This document shows positions 1 through 9,484 of a stretch of DNA of 64,000 nt, in pieces. The notes below the pieces were generated by a model. It was not told the DNA's origin and searched no databases. It worked only from the letters and a program-made list of their open reading frames with translations. A program made the position numbers and the translations under genes. The stretch's first letter is position 1. Each line of letters begins with the position of its first letter. This stretch comes from Betaproteobacteria bacterium (lineage in GTDB: Bacteria; Pseudomonadota; Gammaproteobacteria; Burkholderiales; SG8-39): assembly GCA_016713125.1 (NCBI GenBank), contig JADJPT010000017.1, positions 30,981 to 94,980 on the forward strand. The letters run 5' to 3'.

Positions 1-2
1 AT

Positions 3-1100
3 GCGCGGTGGACGGCGAACGCGAACCGGGCGACGAACGCGACGTACACGGTAACGCATGGGCAGGGGAGCACGGCGACGCAGGTGAACCAGCAGCAGGG
101 GGAGGTGTGGAACCTGCTGGGGACGTACACGCTGGCACCGGGGACTGCGCACAGGGTGACGCTGACCGACGAAGCGAACGGGTACGTGGTGGCCGATGCG
201 ATCCGGTTGGTGGCGGTGAACCTGACGCCAGCCAAGCAGGTGTACTACATCCACCCGGACCACCTGAACACGCCCAGGCTGATCGCGGACCAGAGCCAGA
301 CGACGGTGTGGAGGTGGGATCAGCAGGAGCCGTTCGGGGCGAACCTGCCCGAGGAGGACCCGGACAACGACACGAAGGCGTTTGCGTTCAACCTGAGGTT
401 TCCGGGGCAGTACTTCGACAAGGAAGCAAACCTTTACTACAACTACTTCCGGGACTACAGCCCGGAGACGGGAAGGTATGTGCAGTCGGATCCGATTGGG
501 TTGGCGGGGGGTATCAATACCTATGCCTACGCACTCAATTCTCCCCTCAGCTATTCGGATGCTGATGGATTGAATCCGCTGTTAGGGTTGCTAGCCCGAC
601 TATTTGGATCTGGTTTGACTGCATATTCGGTGGCTAACGACCCGGTTCCGATAATTGGAAGGGGGCTGGGTGCTTTTGGCGCCAATTCTGGAAATACGGC
701 ATCGACCTTAGCAAATGAACTATGCACAAACGTTTCCCACTATGGCCCAATGACCGCAGGCCCTCTTGCTTCTGGCGTCGCAAATACATTCCGTAGTGCT
801 ACATATAGCGGCGGAAACCTTGCACAGTCTCAGACCATGTATCGCGTCATAGGGCCGAATGGCAACCCGGCAGGTTCTTACTGGACAACTGTTCCACCAT
901 CTGGACCGGTATCTTCAACTATCGGTTCTGCTTTGTTACCGCAATGGGGCAACAATGCGACGCAGGTTGTTACGGCTCAAATTCCCGCCGGCACAACCGT
1001 TTACACTGGAATTGCTGCGCAACAAGGCGGGTTGGTTGGCGGCGGAGTTCAAGTTTTTATCCCACAAGTAAATTCTGCTTGGATCACAGGTGTCAGGTAA
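3..1100 (+). CDS. RHS-core protein with variable tip A (5' end outside window)
   Basis: This is the 3' part of a golvesin/RHS cassette cut by the window edge; the frame is open from base 3. It starts inside a golvesin-C-like beta-sandwich repeat (VYARW...NRATNATY...VNQQQ...WNLLGTY...ADAI). An RHS core follows (YYIHPDHLNTPR, FPGQYFD, then GRYVQSDPIGL at about base 500). The last 180 residues are unrelated to the other copies. The extreme C-terminus (YRVIGPNGNPAG, SYWTT, then GGGVQV) loosely resembles ADP-ribosyltransferase-fold tips of polymorphic toxins; this is an inference from motif layout only. The candidate immunity gene begins 5 bases after the stop. Unlike copies B and F, no frameshift is visible here. 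Confidence 0.75.
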   Translation, partial: ARWTANANRATNATYTVTHGQGSTATQVNQQQGEVWNLLGTYTLAPGTAHRVTLTDEANGYVVADAIRLVAVNLTPAKQVYYIHPDHLNTPRLIADQSQTTVWRWDQQEPFGANLPEEDPDNDTKAFAFNLRFPGQYFDKEANLYYNYFRDYSPETGRYVQSDPIGLAGGINTYAYALNSPLSYSDADGLNPLLGLLARLFGSGLTAYSVANDPVPIIGRGLGAFGANSGNTASTLANELCTNVSHYGPMTAGPLASGVANTFRSATYSGGNLAQSQTMYRVIGPNGNPAGSYWTTVPPSGPVSSTIGSALLPQWGNNATQVVTAQIPAGTTVYTGIAAQQGGLVGGGVQVFIPQVNSAWITGVR

Positions 1101-1105
1101 GTCAA

Positions 1106-1345
1106 TTGAGTGACCTAGAGCCAATTGCCGCGTTTCGTTCCCCCGATGAGTATCGTCGGTTCGTGCATTTCATAGAGGCTGCGGTAGAAAGAGGGGATTT
1201 GGTAGAAGTGCCGATGAATCCTCAATACCATTTAGGGGAACTCTATGGTGGGCGCTGGTTTAAGTGCCCTATCGACAATTCAGTCTGGCGTCTTATTCCT
1301 CCAGATGTGCCGTTTCTTGGCGTGTTTGAGCGCGTTGTAAATTAG
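1106..1345 (+). CDS. Putative immunity protein for tip A
   Basis: A 79-residue acidic protein with no signal peptide or membrane segment, so probably cytosolic. The start is a TTG five bases after the toxin stop; the AGGT of the toxin stop region is a weak ribosome site. No ATG near the toxin stop gives a comparable product. The body reads SPDEYRRFVHFIEAAVERG, then LYGGRWFKCPIDNSVWRL. It looks like small immunity proteins that follow RHS tips, but I cannot name the family with certainty. Position directly behind a variable tip is the main evidence. A cytosolic immunity protein fits a tip that acts in the cytoplasm, such as an ADP-ribosyltransferase. Confidence 0.6.
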   Translation: MSDLEPIAAFRSPDEYRRFVHFIEAAVERGDLVEVPMNPQYHLGELYGGRWFKCPIDNSVWRLIPPDVPFLGVFERVVN

Positions 1346-1402
1346 ATGCGTTTGTCTCTATCGCGTTACTTTACGTGACGGCAGAGAATTTTCACTAGTA
1401 CC

Positions 1403-1557
1403 ACTGTACAGAGACGGGAATCAGCTGAAACCAGAATTCAGCGGGTGAATGATTTGCACGGGAGGCCGCCTGATCGCCGAGACGAGCAGTACCGGCGAGG
1501 TAACGCAGGAGTACCTGTATCTGGGCGAAGTGCCCGTGGCCGTGGTGCGCTGAGGAG
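1403..1557 (+). repeat. Leader of cassette B: RHS YD-repeat remnant
   Basis: This stretch is repeated before cassettes C (4215) and F (9325). One frame encodes GRLIAETSSTGEV followed by EYLYLGEVPVAVVR and a TGA. That is the last YD repeat which, in ordinary RHS proteins, runs directly into the YYxHxDHLNTPR core. Here it ends in a stop, followed by GAGGAG and the ATG of the next secreted protein. An indel near 1500 breaks the frame in this copy. The remainder of 1346-1402 shows nothing recognisable. Confidence 0.65.
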
Positions 1558-1563
1558 ATGACC

Positions 1564-3768
1564 ATGCAAAGCGAGCGCACATCTCCGATGTCTGGCACTA
1601 CCGTGACGTTCTGGGCGCAAACGAAGGTCCTGTCAGGCGCGCTGCTGGCGTGCCTGCTGGGCCTGGGCCTGAGCCCGACCCCAGCCCAAGCCCAAGCCCC
1701 CACCGAGATCATCCACGACAACGGGTCGGCGGCGTACACGAGCGTGGGCCCGTGGGTGAACAGCACCGCGGTGCCGGGGTACTACGGCGCGCACTACGCG
1801 ACCGCCCCCGGCGGAGGGGACCCGGCCGGCACCCTCGTTGTAGACAACACCTCTGCGGGGTTCAGCACGACCGGGGTGTGGCCGGTGAGCACGGCGGTGA
1901 GCGCGTACGTGGGGGAGCAACTACGCCACGCACGCGGGCAACGGTGAGCCGCCCAGCGCGATCGTTTCCAGACAACCCTCAGGCGTGCCCACCGGGGTGT
2001 GGACCCCCAGCACGGCGGTGGGCGGGTACGTCGGGAGCAACTACCAGGTGGCGCCGGCGGGGACGGGGGCCAACAGCTTTGCCTGGAGCGTGGGGGTGGG
2101 GCAGGCGGGCAGCTACGCGGTGTACGCGAGGTGGACGGCGCACCCGAACCGGGCGACGAACGCGAGGTACACGGTGAGCCACGCCGGGGGCAGCGAGACG
2201 GTGACGGTGAACCAGCAGGCCAACAGCGCGAGCTGGCAGTTGCTGGGGACGTACGCGCTGGGGGCGGCGGGGAGCATCGGGGTGGTGCTCAGCGATGAGG
2301 CCAACGGGTACGTGATCGCGGATGCGGTGAAGGTGCAGCCGGTGAACGCGGCGCCGAACACGGCGAGCTGGACGGTGAGCCTGGCGCAGGCGAAGACGTA
2401 CCGGGTCTACGCGAGGTGGACGCAGCACCCGAACCGGGCCACGGATGCCAAGTACACGGTGAGCCACGCCGGGGGCAGCCAGACGGTGGTGGTGAACCAG
2501 GAGGTGGGCGGGGGCAGTGGAACCTGCTGGGGACGTACGCGTTCGGGGGCGGGGGCGGCGACGGTGACGCTCACCGATGAGGCCGACGGGTATGTGATCG
2601 CCGATGCGGTGAGGTGGGTGCCGGAGGACGCGCAGCCCAACCGAGCGGTGTGGACGCCCAACGTGGGGCAGGCGGGGAGCTACGAGGTGTATGCGCGGTG
2701 GACGGCGAACGCGAACCGGGCGACGAACGCGACGTACACGGTGACGCATGGGCAGGGGGAGCACGGCGACGCAGGTGAACCAGCAGCAGGGGAGGGGTGT
2801 GGAACCTGCTGGGGACGTACACGCTGGCGCCGGGGACGGGGCACAGGGTGACGCTGACCGACGAGGCGAACGGGTACGTGGTGGCCGATGCGATCCGGTT
2901 GGTGGCGGTGAACCTGACGCCAGCCAAGCAGGTGTACTACATCCACCCGGACCACCTGAATACGCCCCGGCTGATCGCGGACCAGAACCAGACGACGGTG
3001 TGGAGGTGGGATCAGCAGGAGCCGTTCGGTGCGAACCTGCCCGAGGAGGACCCGGACAACGACACGAAGGCGTTTGCGTTCAACCTCCGATTCCCGGGGC
3101 AGTACTTCGACAAGGAAACAAACCTTCACTACAACTACTTCCGGGACTACAGCCCGGAGACGGGAAGGTATGTGCAGTCGGATCCGATTGGGTTGGAGGG
3201 GGGCGTCAATACCTATGCATATGTGGATATCGATCCGCTTGGTAGCGATGACGTAGCAGGACTTCAGAAACGAGGGGGAAATCAGAACAGTCCATATGCG
3301 AATCAGCAGATAGCTGGCGCTACAGCGAACAGCCTGATCAGCCAAATTCAGCAAATCCAGCCGAACTTTCCGCATACATACGCGGCGGCGCCAGGGCAAG
3401 GTGGATACACACCGGCGATGATTCGATCACTACAACAGACGTTGCTGCAGCTAAGGCAGCAAACCGGGGTTGCTCCGAACTACGCGGTCTCATCCTCAGG
3501 AGCGTGCTTCCCTGTCCCTCAGGGATCTGGGTTAATACCTGTAGTAAATCCTAGCGGAGCCATAACTGGACAAGCATTTTCTGGCGGCTCAGGTGGAGGC
3601 TCTGGGCTGTCGTCACGGGTGACTCAATTGAGACTCATGAATCCCACCGCTGAAAATCCAACCGGATACATTGTGTACATGAATTCCCAATCTCCTCCGC
3701 AAGGTGTGAATCCTTTCACCGGACAAGTATTGCCGGACACATCGCCACTTCGTCATATACCGAGGTAA
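1564..3768 (+). CDS. Secreted golvesin-repeat/RHS-core protein, variable tip B (frame interrupted)
   Basis: Full-length cassette. ATG 1564 is chosen over ATG 1558 because GAGGAG at 1552-1557 is correctly spaced only from 1564. The order is a Sec signal peptide (hydrophobic GALLACLLGLGL, cleavage near PAQAQA), three short DN..GVW..STAV..YYG motifs, three golvesin-C-like repeats, the RHS core and PIGLEGG. A Gln/Gly/Ser-rich tip of about 170 residues ends in a polar segment (GYIVYMNSQSPP). Compared with copies C and F, single-base differences in G or C runs near 1911, 1968-1977, 2513-2540, 2754 and 2788 break the frame; some compensate each other. Tip function is unknown. The immunity candidate starts within about 15 bases of the stop. 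Confidence 0.7.
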
Positions 3769-3781
3769 TTTGAGGCGCATG

Positions 3782-4162
3782 ATGATACAAAATATTAGTA
3801 AAGATAGCGGCGGCGCCTTTGAGTTCCTGGTCGGGCTCAAATTGTGCGCGGTGACATTTATCTTGGACTACTACCAAGTTCTTATTGGAACAGAAGGCTT
3901 GTCAATTCACTCGCATCCTATAGTGCAGCTAGGTGAAATTACGCTTGTACATGGTGACTCTGGCTACCGAGATGCGTTGTGCGATAGGATCGGATCAGAT
4001 GTCGTAAATGCCACTGACACAGAGAATGAATTGACAATAGATTTCAGTGATGGTGCTCGTTTTATCGTCTCGTTTCTTGCGGAGGATCGTGTTGGTGGCG
4101 GACCGGAATCACTAGTTGCACAAGACGGAATGCTAGTAGTCGGTGATTCAGAACCAAGTTGA
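3782..4162 (+). CDS. Putative immunity protein for tip B
   Basis: About 126 residues, acidic, no signal peptide or membrane helix. ATG codons lie at 3779 and 3782; GAGG at 3772 is better spaced from 3782. The sequence contains LDYYQVLIG, GYRDALCDRIG and LTIDFSDGARFIVSFLAED. This is a beta-rich layout with a terminal 'functional residue then FxDG' pattern that recurs among small immunity proteins next to CDI/RHS tips. The specific family is not identified. Its base composition is lower in GC than the repeated cassette, as is usual for tip-immunity pairs that arrive as a module. Confidence 0.6.
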   Translation: MIQNISKDSGGAFEFLVGLKLCAVTFILDYYQVLIGTEGLSIHSHPIVQLGEITLVHGDSGYRDALCDRIGSDVVNATDTENELTIDFSDGARFIVSFLAEDRVGGGPESLVAQDGMLVVGDSEPS

Positions 4163-4175
4163 GACGTGAGGGAAA

Positions 4176-4214
4176 AGCTACGCGGTGTACGCCAGATGGA
4201 AGGCGCACCAGAAC
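4176..4214 (+). repeat. Orphan scrap of a golvesin repeat
   Basis: A 39-base segment matching the golvesin-repeat DNA at about 4922 with four mismatches. It lies directly before the leader of cassette C and is fused to it, so the reading passes from YAVYARW into VYRDGN. It is a recombination scar rather than a gene. Confidence 0.6.
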
Positions 4215-4377
4215 TATGTGTACAGAGACGGTAATCACCAGACACCAGCTTCCAGCGGGTAAATGATTTGCACCGGAGGTCGCCTGATCGCCGAGACGAG
4301 CAGTACCGGTGAGGTACAACAGGAGTGCCTGTACCTGGGCGATGTGCCCGTGGCCGTGGTGCGCTGAGGAGATGACC
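4215..4377 (+). repeat. Leader of cassette C: RHS YD-repeat remnant
   Basis: Same leader as at 1403 and 9325. The frame GRLIAETSSTGEV, LYLGDVPVAVVR, TGA is intact here. It is followed at once by GAGGAGATGACC and the ATG of the next gene. It carries no start of its own, so it is most likely the 3' remnant of a larger RHS gene that was copied together with the downstream gene. Confidence 0.65.
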
Positions 4378-6449
4378 ATGCAAAGCGAGCGCACATCTCC
4401 GGTGTCTGGCACTGCCACCACGTTTTGGGCGCAAACAAGAGGCCTGTCAGGCGCGCTGCTGGCGTGCCTGCTGGGCGCGGGCCTGGGCCCGAGCCCAGGC
4501 CCAAGCCCAAGCCCCACCGAGATCATCCACGACAACGGGTCGGCGGCGTACACGAGCGTGGGCCCGTGGGTGAACAGCACCGCGGTGCCGGGGTACTACG
4601 GCGCGAACTACGCGACCGCCCCCGGCGGAGGGGACCCGGCCGGAACCCTCGTTGTAGACAACACCTCTGCGGGGTTCAGCACGACCGGGGTGTGGCCGGT
4701 GAGCACGGCGGTGGGCGCGTACGTGGGGAGCAACTACGCCACGCACGCGGGCAACGGTGAGCCGCCCAGCGCGATCGTTTCAGACAACCCCTCAGGCGTG
4801 CCCACCGGGGTGTGGACCCCCAGCACGGCGGTGGGCGGGTACGTCGGGAGCAACTACCAGGTGGCGCCGGCGGGGACGGGGGCCAACAGTTTTGCCTGGA
4901 GCGTGGGGGTGGGGCAGGCGGGCAGCTACGCGGTGTACGCGAGGTGGACGGCGCACCCGAACCGGGCGACGAACGCGAGGTACACGGTGAGCCACGCCGG
5001 GGGCAGCGAGACGGTGACGGTGAACCAGCAGGCCAACAGCGCGAGCTGGCAGTTGCTGGGGACGTACGCGCTGGGGGCGGCGGGGAGCATCGGGGTGGTG
5101 CTCAGCGATGAGGCCAACGGGTACGTGATCGCGGATGCGGTGAAGGTGCAGCCGGTGAACGCGGCGCCGAACACGGCGAGCTGGACGGTGAGCCTGGCGC
5201 AGGCGAAGACGTACCGGGTCTACGCGAGGTGGACGCAGCACCCGAACCGGGCGACGGATGCCAAGTACACGGTGAGCCACGCCGGGGGCAGCCAGACGGT
5301 GGTGGTGAACCAGGAGGTGGGCGGGGGCAGTGGAACCTGCTGGGTACGTACGCGTTCGGGGCGGGGGCGGCGACGGTGACGCTCACCGATGAGGCTGACG
5401 GGTATGTGATCGCCGATGCGGTGAGGTGGGTGCCGGAGGACGCGCAGGCGAACCGAGCGGTGTGGACGCCCAACGTGGGGCAGGCGGGGAGCTACGAGGT
5501 GTATGCGCGGTGGACGGCGAACGCGAACCGGGCGACGAACGCGACGTACACGGTGACGCACGGGCAGGGGAGCACGGCGACGCAGGTGAACCAGCAGCAG
5601 GAGGGAGGGGTGTGGAACCTGCTGGGGACGTACACGCTGGCGCCGGGGACGGCGCACAGGGTGACGCTGACCGACGAGGCGAACGGGTACGTGGTGGCCG
5701 ATGCGATCCGGTTGGTGGCGGTGAACCTGACGCCTGCCAAGCAGGTGTACTACATCCACCCGGACCACCTGAACACGCCCAGGCTGATCGCGGACCAGAG
5801 CCAGACGACGGTGTGGAGGTGGGATCAGCAGGAGCCGTTCGGGGCGAACCTGCCCGAGGAGGACCCGGACAACGACACGAAGGCGTTCGCGTTCAACCTC
5901 CGATTCCCGGGGCAGTACTTCGACAAGGAAGCAAGCCTGCACTACAACTACTTCAGGGACTATGATCCATCAATGGGGAGATACGCGCAGAGTGATCCGA
6001 TCGGGTTGGCGGGCGGCATCAATACGTATGCGTACGTCGAGAACCGCCCAACCATGATGGTCGATCCGCTGGGCTTGAAAGGTTGGTACTGCCAGCGTCC
6101 GCTTGGCAAGCCCCCCGGCACCCAGGGGCCACCGCTGTTCAACCATCAATACCTCTGCGTGACCCGTGCTGATGGTTCCGTTTCTTGCGGCGGGCTCACC
6201 ACCGATGGCAATCCGTTGTCTGGAGAGCCGCGCTTAACGCGGCCAGACGAGGACTATTACGACCCGAAGTCCTGCAAGGAAGTTGATGACGACAAGGACC
6301 AGTGTTTCGAGCAGTGCGTCCTTCGCAACTTCAGCAAGCCGAACAAGCCACGTTACGGAATCGGGCCGCTGACTGACTGCCAGGAGTATGCAGACGATCT
6401 CTACTACGGTTGCAAGATGTTTTGCAGTATGCGCAAAGGCGGCCGGTGA
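4378..6449 (+). CDS. Secreted golvesin-repeat/RHS-core protein, variable tip C (one frameshift)
   Basis: The best preserved full copy, about 690 residues. A signal peptide (GALLACLLGAGLG) is followed by three short GVW..STAV..Y motifs, three golvesin-C-like repeats (about bases 4890-5725) and the RHS core (5740-6020) ending SMGRYAQSDPIGL. The tip of about 125 residues is Cys-rich. It holds NHQYLCV, a PDEDYYDP..C segment, and GIGPLTDCQEYADD with a final paired-Cys stretch. That layout suggests a disulfide-stabilised extracytoplasmic enzyme; a cysteine-hydrolase fold is possible but unproven. One base is missing in the G run near 5325 relative to copy F. The membrane immunity gene overlaps the stop. 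Confidence 0.75.
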
Positions 6450-6784
6450 TGCGCGGGCGATTAGCTCAGGCTCTATTCATCGCTGCCTGTGTTGGGGTAG
6501 CGTGGTATGCGTGGTCATCATGGTCAGACGCTTTGCCCCAATACAAGAATGAGGCCCTGACCATTCCAACGGTCTTGCTGTATGCGGTGACGCTCCCGGC
6601 AAGTTTGGCGGTTCAGTTGATCTACACAGGGTTGGCGCTGGTGACGCCTATTGATCGGCTTGATGCGGGCACGGGATTCTTGAATTGGATGTTTAAGACG
6701 TGGGGGCCGCTGACCGTGGCCGGGTACCTACAGTGGTTTGTGCTTGTGCCGCGCTTGGTTCGGTACTGGCGTGGCCGGAGCTGA
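6449..6784 (+). CDS. Putative membrane immunity protein for tip C
   Basis: About 111 residues. ATG 6449 overlaps the toxin TGA by one base. An N-terminal helix (LAQALFIAACVGVAWYAW) is followed by two more hydrophobic segments (TVLLYAVTLPASLAVQLIY and the region around LTVAGYLQWFVLVP), giving about three membrane spans. A membrane immunity protein next to a Cys-rich tip fits a toxin acting in the periplasm or at the inner membrane. Its stop codon is provided by the first bases of the next RHS core (CTGAAC), so cassette D joined exactly at the end of this gene. Confidence 0.55.
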   Translation: MRGRLAQALFIAACVGVAWYAWSSWSDALPQYKNEALTIPTVLLYAVTLPASLAVQLIYTGLALVTPIDRLDAGTGFLNWMFKTWGPLTVAGYLQWFVLVPRLVRYWRGRS

Positions 6785-7420
6785 ACACGCCCAGGCTGAT
6801 CGCGGACCAGAACCAGACGACGGTGTGGAGGTGGGATCAGCAGGAGCCGTTCGGTGCGAACCTGCCCGAGGAGGACCCGGACAACGACACGAAGGCGTTC
6901 GCGTTCAACCTGAGGTTCCCGGGGCAGTACTTCGACAAGGAGACGGGGCTGCACTACAACTACTTCAGGGACTATGATCCATCCATGGGGAGATACGCGC
7001 AGAGTGATCCAATTGGGTTGGCGGGGGGAAACAACACTTACGCGTACGTCAAAGGGAATGCAATATTGAGCGTGGATCCGAACGGGCTGCAAGGTGTCTC
7101 CGGGATGTGCATTGCCATAGGCTTCAACTTAGCAAGTCAGTTGTTCAGCAATGGCGGTGACTGGCGCAAGATCGATCTTGGTGAAGTCACGGTAGCTGGT
7201 ACGACGGGCCTTTTCCTGCCGGGTGCGATCTCAGCGGTTCGCCAAGCTGCTACCAGTGGGTCAACACGGGCGTTAACCGCAGCCGGTGCTGGCATTGGGG
7301 TTCGGGGGTCTCGTCAATGACGGATGGGGGTGGTGGCCCTTATCCCACCGCTACTCTAGGAAATCTGTTCCCCAGCAGGACGGAGCCCTCGTTAATGTCG
7401 TGTCCAACCAAGGCTGTTGA
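6781..7420 (+). pseudogene. Orphan RHS tip D (no start, core truncated)
   Basis: Homology to the RHS core begins abruptly at 6781 within LNTPRLIADQ, with no signal peptide, no golvesin repeats and no start codon. The core runs through SMGRYAQSDPIGLAGG. The tip is small and hydrophobic (GLFLPGAISAVRQAA). The frame stops at 7320. Removing one G from the run near 7303 extends it to 7420 with a Trp-rich end (GWGWWPL). The tip is therefore either truncated or longer with a miscalled base. It would be expressed only after recombination into a complete upstream gene, as proposed for orphan RHS/CDI tips. Confidence 0.6.
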
Positions 7421-7474
7421 TACCAGCGGGCCTTACCCGACCGGACCCGGTCTCCTTTGCGTGGGGCGTTGAGA

Positions 7475-7798
7475 ATGCGTGTCGCCGCTATTTGGCCGTG
7501 GATACGGTCTCTGGCTGTCGGTGCAGTCGGCGCAAGTATCGGTTTGCTGACGTTCGATTCCATGCAGTCGATGACGCTGAGGGCAATCGCCGGCGGGTGC
7601 CTAGGCGCGGCCCTTGCCCTTCTGTTCTTGCTTGATAGGAAGCCTAGCGACCGCGTGTCCATCGCAACAGGGTGCGGCGGGCTGGTGTTCCTTGCGCTGG
7701 GCCTCCTGTGGTTTAGTTCTCCAGACGCATCGTCCGTGCTGCTACTGGTCGCGGCCGGCGTGGCGGTCTTGATCGGTTGGGGTGTACTGAAGATTTGA
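7475..7798 (+). CDS. Putative membrane immunity protein for tip D
   Basis: 107 residues from ATG 7475; an in-frame TTG at 7457 is also possible. Four hydrophobic segments are visible, including LAVGAVGASIGLLTF, GCLGAALALLFLL, GGLVFLALGLLWF and VLLLVAAGVAVLIGW. No known family is recognised. Its position behind the headless tip D suggests a membrane immunity protein kept together with its orphan toxin tip. Confidence 0.5.
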   Translation: MRVAAIWPWIRSLAVGAVGASIGLLTFDSMQSMTLRAIAGGCLGAALALLFLLDRKPSDRVSIATGCGGLVFLALGLLWFSSPDASSVLLLVAAGVAVLIGWGVLKI

Positions 7799-7960
7799 GC
7801 GCTGCGGGTAGGAAGCACAGTTCGATTGCGGCGGGCATCGAGATTGATCGGTTAGCTTCGTTCAGGTCGCACGCTTTCGCGCCAGGGAAATCGGTCGCCG
7901 ATAAGCGCTGAGGGCCAGCGAATCGCGCTTTGAGACGGCTGTAGGGTAAGGCTATAGGTC

Positions 7961-8947
7961 GACGCGCAGCCCAACCGAGCGGTGTGGACGCCCAACGTGG
8001 GGCAGGCGGGGAGCTACGAGGTGTATGCGCGGTGGACGGCGAACGCGAACCGGGCGACGAACGCGACGTACACGGTAACGCATGGGCAGGGGAGCACGGC
8101 GACGCAGGTGAACCAGCAGCAGGGGGGAGGGGTGTGGAACCTGCTGGGGACGTACACGCTGGCGCCGGGGACGGCGCACAGGGTGACGCTGACCGACGAG
8201 GCGAACGGGTACGTGGTGGCCGATGCGATCCGGCTGGTGGCGGTGAACCTGACGCCAGCCAAGCAGGTGTACTACATCCACCCGGACCACCTGAACACGC
8301 CCAGGCTGATCGCGGACCAGAACCAGACGACGGTGTGGAGGTGGGATCAGCAGGAGCCGTTCGGTGCGAACCTGCCCGAGGAGGACCCGGACAACGACAC
8401 GAAGGCGTTCGCGTTCAACCTGAGGTTTCCGGGACAGTACTTCGACAGGGAAACAAGCCTGCACTACAACTACTTCAGGGACTACAGCCCGGAGACGGGC
8501 AGGTATGTGCAGTCGGATCCGATTGGGTTGGAGGGGGGCATCAACACCTATGGGTATGTTCGTGGGCATCCAACTCAAAACTCTGATCCAACAGGTGAAT
8601 CTGATGTTTTGATGAAAAATGCGATGCGTGCTGCGGGAATGCCGGCGCCGATTCCTCCAAGCGGAGTATTGGATGAGGAGTGCTTCGTGAAGTGCGTCGT
8701 AATCAGCAAGGCGGCGTTGAGCATAGGTTCTACCATGGGTATCAATAAAGCAGCAGATCATGCTTCAGGACGAATAGCTTCTACTGCCGCGCAAACGATT
8801 CGAGCTGTTGCAAACAACCCGGTTGTTATGATTGTGGGGGGGCTGTATGGATTGGACTTCTGCTACCGGGATTGTCGGAAAGACCCGAACAGTTGTGAGT
8901 CTGTTCCATCGTTTCAATCAACACCTTTCTTTCACGGGGCGCCATGA
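7961..8947 (+). pseudogene. Orphan golvesin/RHS tip E (headless cassette)
   Basis: Homology to the array starts suddenly at 7961, inside the linker before the last golvesin repeat. There is no signal peptide and no obvious ribosome site. The frame is then open through one golvesin repeat, the RHS core and GRYVQSDPIGLEGG. The tip of about 120 residues contains four Cys (ECFVKC, then FCYRDC) and a central hydrophobic segment (VVMIVGGLYGLDF). A GTG at 7982 could start a cytosolic product, but I treat it as a reservoir cassette. The preceding 160 bases (7799-7960) show no gene. Confidence 0.6.
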
Positions 8948-9135
8948 TGGCCTTGAATGAAAATCCAGGAATAGTCCGCCAAGTCTTGGTCAGTGGTTGC
9001 ATGATTCTGATGCTGATTGGCTTACTGATGATTCCGTTTGTAGCGACAGAGATAGCTATTGGCATAGCGATTGCAACGGGAGCACTTTTCTTGCTGGTCA
9101 AACTGGTAATGCCAAAGAAAAATAAAGACGGGTGA
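8944..9135 (+). CDS. Putative small membrane immunity protein for tip E
   Basis: 63 residues. Its ATGATG overlaps the TGA of tip E, so translational coupling is likely. Two hydrophobic helices (MILMLIGLLMIPFVA and IGIAIATGALFLLVKLV) are followed by a basic tail. This is a typical small two-helix membrane immunity layout. No family is recognised. Confidence 0.5.
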   Translation: MMALNENPGIVRQVLVSGCMILMLIGLLMIPFVATEIAIGIAIATGALFLLVKLVMPKKNKDG

Positions 9136-9283
9136 CATCGATTGCTGATTCTGACGATGACGGAGAAGGTAGAGGGTAATTTTTACCAGGTGTGTATGGA
9201 AATTTTAGAAGCGTTAATTGAGTGCAGATACGGGAATCGTCTGCCAATCCATACTTAGTGCAGAACCCAATTCGGTCGTGCCA

Positions 9284-9322
9284 AGGAGATGACCATGCAA
9301 AGCGAGCGCACATCTCCGATGT
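9284..9322 (+). repeat. Partial duplicate of the cassette start region
   Basis: Thirty-nine bases identical or nearly so to the start of cassettes B and F (AGGAGATGACC, ATGCAAAGCG, up to CATCTCCGATGT). They are fused directly to the leader of cassette F. The copy contains ribosome site and ATG but runs into the leader after a dozen codons. It marks an unequal crossover between cassettes. Confidence 0.6.
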
Positions 9323-9324
9323 AT

Positions 9325-9484
9325 GGTGTACAGAGACGGTAATCACCTGACACCAGCTTCCAGCGGTGAATGTTTTGCACGGGAGGCCGCCTGATCGCCG
9401 AGACGAGCAGTACCGGCGAGGTACAACAGGAGTACCTGTATCTGGGCGAAGTGCCCGTGGCCGTGGTGCGCTGAGGAGATGACC
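9325..9484 (+). repeat. Leader of cassette F: RHS YD-repeat remnant
   Basis: Third copy of the leader found at 1403 and 4215. GRLIAETSSTGEV, then EYLYLGEVPVAVVR and TGA are intact, followed by GAGGAG and the cassette start. The segment 9136-9283 between immunity gene E and this repeat shows no gene. Confidence 0.65.

Noticed and set aside
1979..2764. Long antisense Arg/His/Pro-rich frames opposite the golvesin repeats (also at 4792-5280 and 5220-5942)
   Set aside because: They are complements of GC-rich coding repeats, with low-complexity composition and no independent ribosome sites.
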